Shown here: piece by piece, positions 44,522 to 53,900 of the stretch
How positions within the stretch are numbered: the first letter of the stretch is position 1
Layout: the number at the start of each line of letters is the position of its first letter
Assembly (NCBI RefSeq): GCF_005311025.1
Contig: NZ_CP031747.1
Coordinates: 558,001 to 622,000 of the forward strand
From: Alcaligenes faecalis
GTDB lineage: Bacteria; Pseudomonadota; Gammaproteobacteria; Burkholderiales; Burkholderiaceae_B
Length of the DNA: 64,000 bases
Direction: 5' to 3'
Position numbers and translations under genes: made by a program
Notes under the pieces: model-generated
The model's database searches: none
What the model was told of the DNA's origin: nothing
Seen by the model: the letters and a program-made list of their open reading frames with translations, nothing else

Positions 44522-45100
44522 ATGAAATCGCAGCGCTATAACCCTGAATACCAAGCAATCAACTTTAATACGATTCTTAAAGCCTTAGAGGCTCATCCGA
44601 GGCTTCTAGTTGTTCGCTGTGATCTGCGGTTTCCTGAATTGGAAACGCTATCGACAGACTCACGTGTTATCACACGATTTTTCGCATCGCTGAAAGCCAA
44701 GATCAATGCGGATCTGAAACGAAAAGAGAAGGCATGGCGTAGGAGGCTGTCATGTTTCCTGAATTACGTTTGGGTTCGGGAGTATGGCGATGTGAATGGG
44801 AAAAAACACTATCACGTTTTGTTGTTTTTCAATAAAGACGTATATCACTCGTTAGGAGATTATCTGGCTGAAGAAGGAAATTTATCCGCCATGATTAGAC
44901 AGGCCTGGCTCAGTGCTACGCGTTTGAAACATCCAGATTTTTATTCACTGGTTCAGTTCGGACGAAAATTTTATCTTGACAGAAATAGCGCTGATATTAG
45001 CTCCCAAATTCAAGACGTTGTGAGGAGCGCAGGTTATTTAGCGAAAAATCACACAAAGCGTTATGGGGATGGCGAACGGTCAATCGGGAGCAGTTTGTAG
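44522..45100 (+). CDS. Inovirus Gp2 / YagK-YfjJ-type replication protein
   Basis: 192 residues from the ATG at 44522 (8 bases after AGG; an ATG two codons upstream is too close to it). LEAHPRLLVVRCDLRFPE begins the HUH-like core, GKKHYHVLLFFN holds the His-hydrophobe-His metal motif, and the C-terminus has SQIQDVVRSAGYLAKNHTKR. Proteins of this family (PF11726) are relatives of filamentous-phage replication initiators and are frequent in P4-like satellites and conjugative elements. Followed by an alpA-type gene, a common pairing. Confidence 0.82.
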   Translation: MKSQRYNPEYQAINFNTILKALEAHPRLLVVRCDLRFPELETLSTDSRVITRFFASLKAKINADLKRKEKAWRRRLSCFLNYVWVREYGDVNGKKHYHVLLFFNKDVYHSLGDYLAEEGNLSAMIRQAWLSATRLKHPDFYSLVQFGRKFYLDRNSADISSQIQDVVRSAGYLAKNHTKRYGDGERSIGSSL

Positions 45101-45186
45101 TTTTTTATCGCAGCAGGTCATGTTGTGGAAGAGATGTCGGTCGCCTTGATCGACATCGGCTTCTGCCTTCACGACAGGAGAACAAC

Positions 45187-45431
45187 ATGACTGAGAAAAT
45201 TGTCTTTTCGGCCGCTTCTCAAAACGGCAGCACATTCCCTTTGATCGACGATCAGTTCGTGGATATGTCCTTCATGACGAAGTACACAGGCCTGACCGAC
45301 AATGGTTCTACAAGCTCATTCAAGAGGGGAAGTTCCCCAAGCCGGTGAAGTTCGGACGCAGCTCCCGGTGGTTGAAGAGTGAGTTGGAAGCATGGATACA
45401 GGAGCGTATCCATGCTTCTAGAGCTGCGTGA
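45187..45431 (+). pseudogene. AlpA-family regulator with a one-base deletion
   Basis: Starts well (AGGAG, then ATG at 45187) and reads to DMSFMTKYTGLTD, then shifts frame at about 45302 (GACAATGG). With one base added the rest reads WFYKLIQEGKFPKPVKFGRS, SRWLKSELEAWIQERIHASR and stops at 45431, a complete ~80-residue MerR-like AlpA excisionase/regulator. As it stands the frame closes early at about 45348. It may be a real inactivating deletion or a sequencing error in the short A-run. Confidence 0.8.
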
Positions 45432-45470
45432 ACGATACGTTTCCTTCCCGCAAAGGGATGGCAGTCGTCT

Positions 45471-45617
45471 TTATGGGGGTTTTGAGCCCACGCAATCTTT
45501 CCAGCGCTGACGTAAGTGTTCGTTCTCGGACTTGAGCCGTTGGAAATGCAGGTAATGTTGGTAGCCGTAATGCACGATCACCGCGAAGCCGACGGTGGCA
45601 AGTAGATTCTTGATCAT
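45471..45617 (-). CDS. 48-residue single-helix membrane peptide
   Basis: ATG at 45617 with AAGGAG eight bases upstream. Reads MIKNLLATVGFAVIVHYGYQ, then a charged half (FQRLKSENEHLRQRWKDC), and stops at 45471. One N-terminal hydrophobic helix followed by a short coiled-coil-like segment. Last gene of the minus-strand module after the gp3-like gene. Function unknown. Confidence 0.6.
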   Translation of the reverse strand: MIKNLLATVGFAVIVHYGYQHYLHFQRLKSENEHLRQRWKDCVGSKPP

Positions 45618-45668
45618 TGTTTCGCTCCTTATTGTTGCTGCAGTAATGGGGCGCCTGATACCTCCTCG

Positions 45669-46562
45669 TCACGCAGGCTCTGCTTCCGCTTCCGCAGCAA
45701 TCCTTTCCAGCTTTGCGTTCAACGACGGCTTTTGTATGGGCTTGGAGTCTTCTACCGGTCGGCCTGAATAGAACTCCTCCATCACATCCAGCGCCTCATC
45801 TGGATCATCCTCGAACGCGCCATTGCCAAATCCAGCGCGAGCAACGGCATCCAAGGCCTGCTGGTCGTAAGCAAGGGCTTGGCGTTGCGCATAGGTCTGT
45901 TGCGCGTGGGTGAGCGCTTCGTCCAGCGTCATTCCTTCTCGTACGGTCAGATCAACGTAGTAGATTGGCGTGCCACGCGACTGCGCGGTACTCTTTCCCC
46001 GTAGACGTAATTCCAGTGGCAGGCAGGCCAGGAGATCGCCAGAAATAGCTTTGAAGTAATGCAGACGTGCCGCCAAGGTACGGATGCTGTTGTAGCCAGT
46101 GGTGCGAAAGATGAAGGTGCCCAGTTCATCGTCGTCACCTAACTTCACATTGAGACGTCCGTAAGGCTTGCAGGCACCGCCTTTGGCCATGTCGCAGCCA
46201 TCGGTGCCGGGGCATGGCAGGGTTTGGATGCCAGTCGTGGTAACTCGTCGGCATGTTTCTCCGTTCCCGACACACATCGGGCGTCCATTACTGCGGTCAA
46301 ACAGTGAATACTCTGCTCGCAGGTTCAGATCCGGGTCACTGAAAAGCAGGGTCACGGGAATCGAGCGTAGCTTTCCGTTGGGGCTGTTCTTTCGCAAGGT
46401 TTCGTCCAAGGGGTGCAGAATCCAGCCGTCTTTGGTTTGTACCTGGCTGGTGATGGTGAACTGGTCGTCCTTTTCGGGAAGGCGTTTGCCGTTGCGTTCC
46501 ACGACGCGACCGATAGAAATCCGACCCAGTACGGGTGGCGTGATGGATAGTCCTTTGATCAT
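45669..46562 (-). CDS. Phage gp3-like / putative metal-binding element protein
   Basis: 297 residues from the ATG at 46562 (GGAG upstream); an upstream extension overlaps radC and is unlikely. Begins IKGLSITPPVLGRISIGRVV. A cysteine cluster at about 105-140 (CVGNGETC, CPGTDGCDMAKGGACKPYG) looks like a zinc-binding site. Relatives in phages and elements are annotated 'hydrolase or metal-binding protein' or recombination directionality factor. The C-terminal ~60 residues are acidic and helical. The neighbours, YqaJ and RadC, point to DNA recombination. Confidence 0.7.
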   Translation of the reverse strand: MIKGLSITPPVLGRISIGRVVERNGKRLPEKDDQFTITSQVQTKDGWILHPLDETLRKNSPNGKLRSIPVTLLFSDPDLNLRAEYSLFDRSNGRPMCVGNGETCRRVTTTGIQTLPCPGTDGCDMAKGGACKPYGRLNVKLGDDDELGTFIFRTTGYNSIRTLAARLHYFKAISGDLLACLPLELRLRGKSTAQSRGTPIYYVDLTVREGMTLDEALTHAQQTYAQRQALAYDQQALDAVARAGFGNGAFEDDPDEALDVMEEFYSGRPVEDSKPIQKPSLNAKLERIAAEAEAEPA

Positions 46563-46647
46563 GGTGATCTCCAAAAACGAATGCCCGCTGATCAAGCAAC
46601 GGGCATGTGCAAATGGATAACGAGGATGCGAAAAAGATGGCGGGCGT

Positions 46648-47148
46648 TTATATGGCACCTTGCTCAGCCAGTGACACGCACCCTTCAGTCGCTACAACGA
46701 TGTGATCGAGCACCTTTACATCGACCAGTGCCAAGGCGTCTCTCAGCGTCTTGGTGAGGGCGACGTCAGCAATGCTTGGAGTGGGATCGCCTGACGGATG
46801 GTTATGAGCCATGATGAGCGCGGCTGCGTTGTGCTGCAAAGCCAGTTTGACGACTTCCCGCGGGTAAACGCTGGCCGTACTGATAGTGCCCCGGAACAAC
46901 TCATGAAACCCGATGATCCTGAACCTGGAATCGAGCAGAAGTACCGCGAAGACTTCATGCTGATAGTCGTGCATGAGCTCGCGAACGTGGTCTTTGACGA
47001 CGTGTGGTGCCGTCAACGACCGGCCTTTGCTTAACCGTTTGCGAGAGAGCTGTTTGGCCATCGTCAGTATGTCGTCTTCCGTGACAAGGGCAGACTCCAT
47101 GAGGTAGCTGCCCGGCTCTGAGCTTGCTTTCAGTTTGTGATACCGCAT
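46648..47148 (-). CDS. radC: RadC-family JAMM-domain protein
   Basis: 166 residues, the JAB/MPN(+) domain only: the metal motif is AHNHPSGDPTPS (H-x-H...D) with the upstream glutamate in VFAVLLLDSRFRIIGFHELF. It lacks the N-terminal helix-hairpin-helix of chromosomal RadC, as in most element-borne copies. The family's function is still unsettled; it is regularly linked with mobile DNA and recombination genes, as here. Confidence 0.9.
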   Translation of the reverse strand: MRYHKLKASSEPGSYLMESALVTEDDILTMAKQLSRKRLSKGRSLTAPHVVKDHVRELMHDYQHEVFAVLLLDSRFRIIGFHELFRGTISTASVYPREVVKLALQHNAAALIMAHNHPSGDPTPSIADVALTKTLRDALALVDVKVLDHIVVATEGCVSLAEQGAI

Positions 47149-47241
47149 GCTGTGTCCTTCACAACGAAAAGGCCGCCTCGAAGGACGGACAGATGAAGAT
47201 AATGGGATGGGGTGTAGATAGTTTGCTTCTGCGCCAATGCG

Positions 47242-48237
47242 TCATGCGTGGATCAGAAAACGACGACTTCCAGCGCGGGTGAAGCTGTATTGCGCCAAGA
47301 GTTCCGGCGAATCGGCCAGAAGGCGCTTGGTGTCCAAGGCAGTACTGTCCTTACTGCGCTTCCAGCTGACTGAGCCAGTTTCAAACGTGGCGTGACTGGC
47401 ATTACCCATGGCCTGCTGGATCTTCTGTTTGTACCGTTCCTCCAGCTTCTTGTATTTATCCAACTGGAAACGCGCATCCTGGAGGTCAGTGAAGAGTGCA
47501 GACATTTGACTGTCCTGGCTGAAATCCAGGCGGTCCCCGTTATCGCGAGGATAGAGGCATTGCAACGCAGTGGCCGCTGAATCTGAACCATCGACAGGGG
47601 GCGGCGTGTCGCTGGTTACGTAATGCCAAAACCGCTCTTGAAGCATCATGAGCTTAGCGATCAGATCGTCATCACGCTGAATTCGGTGGACTTGTAGCTG
47701 TTGTCCGCAAATCAATACGGCGACATCTGCTGCGTGTTTGCCCGTCACGGCTAACTGATGCTGCACCTGCAGTTGAACGTACTCGGGAACGCCATCCTTC
47801 CAGAGACGTGCGCCGAATTCCCCGGCTGTCTTGCACTCCAGAATCTGCACATCGCCCGCAGCGATCACTTCACGGTCAATATTGGCAAGCATCCAAGGCC
47901 GCTCGGGATGCTGTAGCACCGCATTAACCTTACGTACCCGGCGACCGGTCTGCTTGGTGTAGGACGCGGCGACGATGGGTTCCAGCAACGTACCCCAATA
48001 GACGGGAGACGTCGTATCGTCGGGATCGGGTTGGGGTAGATCAGCATCCCGACCTGTTTTCTCCATCCAGAGCTGTAGCTGGCTCTTGTAGGGGTCCAGG
48101 CCGACGGCGGCGGCAGCGTCCGAACTGCCGATGCCATGTTTGCGCACTTCCAGCCATTCATCGCGGGAGAGCGTATTGGTTTTGACCAGACGTAGAGCAG
48201 GACGAAGCTGCGGCTGAATTTGAACAGCGGTATTCAT
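47242..48237 (-). CDS. YqaJ-family viral recombinase / exonuclease
   Basis: 331-residue lambda-exonuclease-like nuclease. N-terminal RDEWLEVRKHGIGSSDAAA AVG, then catalytic residues in MLANIDREVIAAGDVQILEC-K (D...E-x-K) and the QLQVQHQLAVTGKHAADVA helix. A helical C-terminal part (~230-331) follows. It would resect double-stranded ends for annealing-type recombination. Starts right after the terminator of the DUF932 gene, so it can have its own transcript. Confidence 0.88.
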   Translation of the reverse strand: MNTAVQIQPQLRPALRLVKTNTLSRDEWLEVRKHGIGSSDAAAAVGLDPYKSQLQLWMEKTGRDADLPQPDPDDTTSPVYWGTLLEPIVAASYTKQTGRRVRKVNAVLQHPERPWMLANIDREVIAAGDVQILECKTAGEFGARLWKDGVPEYVQLQVQHQLAVTGKHAADVAVLICGQQLQVHRIQRDDDLIAKLMMLQERFWHYVTSDTPPPVDGSDSAATALQCLYPRDNGDRLDFSQDSQMSALFTDLQDARFQLDKYKKLEERYKQKIQQAMGNASHATFETGSVSWKRSKDSTALDTKRLLADSPELLAQYSFTRAGSRRFLIHA

Positions 48238-48250
48238 GAGTGAACTCCAT

Positions 48251-48294
48251 AAAAAGCATAAGGCCCGGCAGCTGGAGAGCGCCGGGCCTTATGC
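48251..48294 (-). terminator. Strong terminator between DUF932 and YqaJ genes
   Basis: On the minus strand GCATAAGGCCCGGC (48294-48281) pairs with GCCGGGCCTTATGC (48269-48256), 14 bp, loop 11, followed by TTTTT (48255-48251). It closes the DUF932 transcript only about 15 bases before the YqaJ start codon. Confidence 0.85.
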
Positions 48295-48317
48295 CGTGAT
48301 CGTGAAAAGGGTATGTT

Positions 48318-49277
48318 TCATGCCAGCATCGCAAGCGTGCGATCCAGCGCTTTTTGTTTCAAGGCTGCGCCTTGGCCGAACCACGCAGAATCCAGTTGGT
48401 AGTCGGTATTGCGCGCGCGTCGCTCATGGTCAACGAACTCCGTCACGGAATTGAGCAGACCGAGCGCTGTTCCTTTGGAAGAGCCCAGCTCTGCACCCCG
48501 ACCCCGACCGTTATAGATCTCCAGGGCTTTGGACATGGCGCGTTCATTAGGCTGTGCAGCGGCATCTTGACGTGGATCGGTAAACAGGTGCCGGAAGAAC
48601 GCTTCCGCTTCGGAGTTCTTGACCGGGCGCTCACTGAGCATCTTCATGCGGTACATGAACGTGTCCCAACTGGATACCGAGATGCCTAATTGACGCTTGA
48701 CGGCCTCTGCATCGAAGGTGGTGCTGTGAGGCACCTTCACGGCGCTACGACTGTCATCGATAGCGACCGCCAAAGTGTTGTTGCAGACGACCCGCACGGC
48801 GGTGAACTGAGCGGTGGTTGCCAAGGTGCCGTCACACGCCGTGGCAAGCAGCACATACGCGTTAGTAACATCGGTCGCCTGAATCGTGGCCGAATGGCCT
48901 GTACGTGCCAATGCCCAGACCTTCTTGCCGCCCTTCAGGACACCGGCCGTTTCCAGCTGAAAGCCGGAGACTTCCGTCAGATCGCGATAGAACTCGAGAA
49001 TCTGACGAGGCTGCACGACCTGATAGCGCTGACTGACAACAGACAAAGGGGCATGGGTGTCGGAGCGGTACAGAACCTTGCTCTGTGGGAAGGTGATGAG
49101 GCGGCTTTGCGTCTCGTCCACCACATCGGTGAACTGCACGGGCCCTTCTTTGATCTCCCAGTCCATGCCCGCTTGTTTTTGCCAGACTTCAATGGGTTGG
49201 TTGGCAGAGAGTTGATTGCCCAAGCCATGCCAGGGTGTTTGGCCGACATAGGCCATTTGCTCGACGAGATGAGCCAT
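48318..49277 (-). CDS. DUF932-domain phage/plasmid-like protein
   Basis: 319 residues: starts MAHLVEQMAYVGQTPWHGLG and contains PLSVVSQRYQVVQPRQILEF, VWALARTGHSATI, YVLLATACDGTLAT and VRVVCNNTLAVA, all standard for DUF932 (TIGR03299-like). Function unknown; such genes occur with YqaJ, RadC and SSB on plasmids, phages and conjugative elements, suggesting a role in DNA recombination or replication. Confidence 0.85.
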   Translation of the reverse strand: MAHLVEQMAYVGQTPWHGLGNQLSANQPIEVWQKQAGMDWEIKEGPVQFTDVVDETQSRLITFPQSKVLYRSDTHAPLSVVSQRYQVVQPRQILEFYRDLTEVSGFQLETAGVLKGGKKVWALARTGHSATIQATDVTNAYVLLATACDGTLATTAQFTAVRVVCNNTLAVAIDDSRSAVKVPHSTTFDAEAVKRQLGISVSSWDTFMYRMKMLSERPVKNSEAEAFFRHLFTDPRQDAAAQPNERAMSKALEIYNGRGRGAELGSSKGTALGLLNSVTEFVDHERRARNTDYQLDSAWFGQGAALKQKALDRTLAMLA

Positions 49278-49298
49278 TAGGGGCCTCCAGAAGAATGG

Positions 49299-49685
49299 TT
49301 ATGGCGTGGGAAAGGAATGACCGCAGCGCAGGCACAGGTGGTTATTCAGCACAGTTTCATCGATGACTTGGCCAAGTGCCGCGCCGGTGGCGCAGCCCAT
49401 GGCTCCACCGGCCAGAGCGCCGAGCACGGCCGCGGTGACGCTGTTCAGGGGGGAAGTCGGAGCAGTTGCCTTCAAGCCGAGGGCAGCACCGGCGGCGGCA
49501 CCCTTGGCAGCGCCAGAGAACGAACTGGCGATACCGAAGCACGTACCGAAGGCGCCACTGAGCTTCTTGGCGCGATTCTTAGTCTGGGTTTGGGGAGAGG
49601 CGCAGCGCGGGCAGAAGATGATGCCTCGAGTGGGATGCGGAGCCTGCTGTTCACCCGGAGGCGGGGTAGCGAAGGATTCAGACAT
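49299..49685 (-). CDS. Zinc-ribbon protein interrupted by a glycine-zipper membrane segment
   Basis: 128 residues. Two halves of a zinc ribbon, CPRC near residue 25 and CLRCG near 118, flank a long Gly/Ala-rich region (GAAKGAAAGAALGLKA; AAVLGALAGGAMGCATGAAL) that looks like two glycine-zipper transmembrane helices. No signal peptide. I do not recognise a named family. It is the first gene of the minus-strand module, 21 bases before DUF932, and divergent from the defence operon. Confidence 0.65.
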   Translation of the reverse strand: MSESFATPPPGEQQAPHPTRGIIFCPRCASPQTQTKNRAKKLSGAFGTCFGIASSFSGAAKGAAAGAALGLKATAPTSPLNSVTAAVLGALAGGAMGCATGAALGQVIDETVLNNHLCLRCGHSFPTP

Positions 49686-49908
49686 TGGAACTCCTTGACG
49701 AAGAGGAAGAGGGCATAAGCAGACAGCAATCGCTGTCTGCGTTCATCAAGGTGATATGTGAGTGAAAAAATCTGCGATCCCAGTCAGGCCATCTCTCGAG
49801 CGGTAGTGTGCTCGCTGAGTCAGGCTTTACCCAGGGGACGCCACAACCATCGCGGCCAAAAACCGGTGGTTATAAAAATAGGATCATGTGAGTATCAAAA
49901 AAATACGA

Positions 49909-49937
49909 TAGACGTCTGCTGATATGGCCAATATACT
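49909..49937 (+). promoter_or_regulatory. Sigma-70-like promoter of the defence operon
   Basis: TAGACG (49909-49914), a 17-base spacer and TATACT (49932-49937), 44 bases before the WYL regulator start. The near-palindrome GATATGGCCAATATAC around the -10 box could be the regulator's own site, since BrxR-type proteins often repress themselves. Confidence 0.55.
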
Positions 49938-49981
49938 GTCGTCGATATTTACGTAGTAATACCTGGACCCATTTAGTCACA

Positions 49982-50887
49982 ATGTCTTTAGAAAAGCTTG
50001 CAGACCTCACCCAGCCACAACGTGACCGACTCGCGTTTGTGGAGTTGCGCGTGCGCTTTATGGGGGAAATACGTCGTCAGGACGTGGTTCTGCGATTTGG
50101 GATTCAGTCTGCTGCTGCCTCCCGAGATCTGGCGCTGTACCGGGACTTGGCGCCTGGCAACCTTGATTACGACCCCAGAGGTAAGTCCTATGTGTTGGGT
50201 TCGGAATTCCGACCGATATTTAACTCTCCGCCCGAACGTGTGCTGTCGTGTCTTACGAAGGGATTCGGTGATGGCGAGCCGACGAGACTCAAGGCGTGGG
50301 TGGCGAGCGAAAGCCAGTCACGGCTCACTCAACCAGATCTGGATGTTTTGGCAAGCTTGACCCGGGCTATTCACCAAGAGTGTTCGGTCGGCATCGTTTA
50401 CCACTCCATCTCCAGTGGTCGCACCGAGCGGCAGCTCGTTCCGTTCGCGCTGATCGACAACGGGCTGCGTTGGCACGTCCGTGCCTTTGACCGGAAGTCG
50501 CAGGAGTTCCGGGATTTCGTCATCACCCGGATCAAGAACCCTGTCGTGCTCAAGGGCCAGCCTGTGGCGCCCCATGAGATGAGCGATCAGGACATTCAGT
50601 GGACCCGAATCGTCGAGCTGGAGCTGGTGCCTCACCCTGATCAGCCCCGGCCGGAGATCACCGAGATGGATTACGGCATGCAAGGTGGTGTGCTGCGGAT
50701 AAAGCTGCGCGCTGCCACTGCCGGGTACTTCCTGCGCAAATGGAGTGTGGACTGCTCGCCTGACCATAGCTTGCGCGGGCACGAGTACCGCCTGTGGCTG
50801 AAGGAACACCTGGCCATCTACGGTGTGCGCAGTGCCGTGCAGGCGCCGGGCTACCGGTCGCCCGACCAAAACGAGGGAGGGCAATAA
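49982..50887 (+). CDS. WYL-domain transcriptional regulator (BrxR/CapW-like)
   Basis: 301 residues. N-terminal winged helix (~10-70: RDRLAFVELRVRFMGEIRRQ, then QSAAASRDLALYRDLAP), WYL domain at ~130-200 (CSVGIVYHSISSGRTERQLV, IDNGLRWHVRAFDRKS), and a C-terminal WCX extension. This architecture is that of BrxR/CapW regulators, which sit in front of BREX, CBASS and other defence operons and respond to an infection signal, probably a nucleic acid or nucleotide. First gene of the operon; ~60 bases before the helicase gene. Confidence 0.87.
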   Translation: MSLEKLADLTQPQRDRLAFVELRVRFMGEIRRQDVVLRFGIQSAAASRDLALYRDLAPGNLDYDPRGKSYVLGSEFRPIFNSPPERVLSCLTKGFGDGEPTRLKAWVASESQSRLTQPDLDVLASLTRAIHQECSVGIVYHSISSGRTERQLVPFALIDNGLRWHVRAFDRKSQEFRDFVITRIKNPVVLKGQPVAPHEMSDQDIQWTRIVELELVPHPDQPRPEITEMDYGMQGGVLRIKLRAATAGYFLRKWSVDCSPDHSLRGHEYRLWLKEHLAIYGVRSAVQAPGYRSPDQNEGGQ

Positions 50888-50950
50888 CGTGGCATACGAC
50901 CCAAAACGCGCCGATGCTAATGGTGTACCTTGTCTGGCGCAGGAATGAAC

Positions 50951-53900
50951 ATGAAGAAAGAAAAAACTAATCCAGGCTTGGATAAGGACAGTCTTCCCCG
51001 TGTCGGCATGCTCGCCACCGTTCGCAACCGCCGTGGCGTTATCTCCGCCGTCGAACCTTTCAGTGACAGCAAAAGCTCAGCCCTTCTGCATTTGGTCACT
51101 ATCGAGTTCAGTGATGCCGATGGTGATGCCGAAGAGTCGCTGTTGTGGGAGCGTGAACGTTCTCCGGTGGTGCTGGAACCCAATGCACTGCCCAGACTAG
51201 ATCGCGAAGCGCCCATGCAGCAGGACGAGTTTCTGGCCCTGCAGCGCGCCGCTCGCTGGAGTGCGCTCACTCCCTTCTTGTCAGCCAGCAATCCGGCTGA
51301 GCGCTCCGACCCGGTACCGACTGCTCCCGTCTACGGTGCCGTGAGTGTTGATGATTTCCAGTTAGTGCCGCTGGCTAGGGCCATGCGTATGCCGCGTGTG
51401 TCGCTGTTACTGGCTGATGACGTGGGTTTGGGTAAAACCATTGAAGCCGGGTTGATCCTTGCCGAGCTGATTCGCAAGCGTCGCATTCGGCGCGTGCTGA
51501 TCATTACCCCGGCATCGCTGCGCACCCAGTGGCAGCAGGAGATGGAAGAGAAGTTCTCTGTCGGCTTTGACATTGTCGACAAGGCTGCCACCCACAAGCT
51601 GCAAAAGGAAATGGGGCTGGACGCCAACCCCTGGCGGGCACTGCCGCGGATCATCACGTCCTACCACTATCTGCGTCAGCCGGATGTGCTGGAACAATTC
51701 ATTGCCAACTGTGAATCGATCAAGCAGCGGGGCGGGGCACAGCTGCCCTGGGATTTGCTGATTGTCGATGAAGCGCACAACCTGATGCCGTCCAACTTTG
51801 GTGAAGACAGCGACCTGGCCAAGATGCTGCGGCTGCTGACGCCGTATTTCGAGCACCGACTGTTCCTCACAGCGACCCCGCATAACGGGCATACCCGGTG
51901 CTTCTCCGGGCTGTTGGAACAACTGGACCCGGTACGATTCACCCAAACCCCGGACTTCACCGACAAAGAACGTAAGATGATCGGCGATGTGCTGATCCGC
52001 CGACTAAAAAGTGAGATCAACGATCAGGACCGTCAGGCAGGCCGCGCGCCGCGATTTGCCAAGCGTTACCTTGAACCGCTGCCGCTGTATATGTTTAGGC
52101 CGGAGCAGGAGCTGGCGGTTGCCGTGCGTAAGTTCTGTACGCAGCTGAAAGGCATCATCCGTACAGCGCCGGAAGCGCGCATGGTGCTCAATTTTGCCAT
52201 TGAGATTCTGCGCAAACGGTTGCTGTCGTGCCCGGTAGCCTTTGCCGACAGCTGGCTGCGCTTCAAGGAGGGCTTGGCCACGAAGGAGGCACTGCAGGCC
52301 GCCGAAGTCGCAGCAGCCCGCCGCGCCAGTGAGGAAGACATCGACGATGACCAGGAGCGCGAGAGCCGCAGCCGGCATGCCGCTCAGGTGGTCGGCGCCT
52401 GGATGCATCCCTATGTCGAGCTACTGCAGCCAGAAATTGAGGCGATTGATGCCGCACTCACGTCACTGGGGCTGGACAAGCAGCCTGTTATCAAAGCCAA
52501 GCCGAAATCGGATGCACGCTTCGAGCGTTTGCGTGAACTGATTGGCAAGGAACTGCGTAATGCCGAGCAGTGGAAAGGTGATGAGCGCCTGATCATCTTC
52601 ACCGAGTACAAAACCACCCTCGATTACCTGGTCAGTCGCCTGAATGCCGAATACAGCGCCGAGCCCGGCAGCATTTGTCAGCTCTACGGTGGCATGCATG
52701 AGGATGAGCGCGAGGCCGTCAAGCGCGCCTTTAACGACCCGGATTCCCCGGTGCGTATTCTGGTGGCCACCGATGCAGCCTCCGAAGGTCTCAACCTACA
52801 GCACACTGCCCGCCTGCTGATGCACTACGAGATACCCTGGAACCCGTCGCGTCTTGAACAGCGTAATGGTCGTATCGACCGTCACGGCCAGTCACGCGAC
52901 GTCACCATTTTCCACTTCACCAGCGAAGACGACAGCGACCTGCAGTTTGTTGCCCGCGTACTGGGCAAGGTCAACGATATCCGCGAGGATCTGGGATCGG
53001 TCGGTGAACTCTTTGATGCCGCCTTCCAGCGCCGCATGATGGAGATGAATGAAGACCAGGATGTGCTGGGTGATCTGGACCTGCAGATCAATAACCGACG
53101 CAGCGCCACGGAAGATGCCCAGGTGCACACCGAAGAGCGTGGCGAAGAGGAAAAGCAGCGTCTGCAACAACTGATGGACGATCTGGATTTAAGCCCCGAC
53201 ACCCTCAAGGCAACCCTGGCTATCGCCATGGGACTGGGTGCGACCCGCGAGGTACTGGAGGGGCCGGATGCGTTGGGTCGGATGCGGCTTCGCACGCCGC
53301 TACCCAGCCGCTGGCAGGCCGTGGTCGATGACAGTCTGCGGCTGCCCTCACAAAAGGGTGTCAGCGGCGCCATGCCTTGGCTGGTGTTCGATAACCGTTT
53401 TTTCATTCACAACGTTAATGGCCGGCCGGTATTTCGCCCCTCTCCCGACACGGTATTGCTGCATCTGGGGCATCCGTTGCTGCGCCAGTCGCTCAATGCC
53501 TTTGCGCGTCTGCGCTTCCCCGGTGGCCAGACTGACTTCCAGCCGCCCAGCCGCTGGTTGGTGAGTCGGGGAGAGGTCCCCGCCGGCGCCCAGGCGCTGG
53601 TGCTGTTCACGGTTGAGGAAATGGCCGTCAACGATCTGCGTGAAACCTTTCACCACTGGACGCGAACTTTGGCACTGCCGGTGCAAAACCGCTCACTGGG
53701 TCAGCCGTTACCCTACAACGGACCTCACTGTGGCCCACTTGGCAGCCAAAGCGCAGGTGATATGGCCGCTGCCCGTGATCTTTGGGATGACGTCGAAGAC
53801 GACATCAGAAACTTGCTGGCCGGCTATCGCCGCGAGTTGACTCAGACCCTGCGCACCCAGCTGAAATCTGCCTATGACCAGGCCAAGAGCCATGAAAAAG

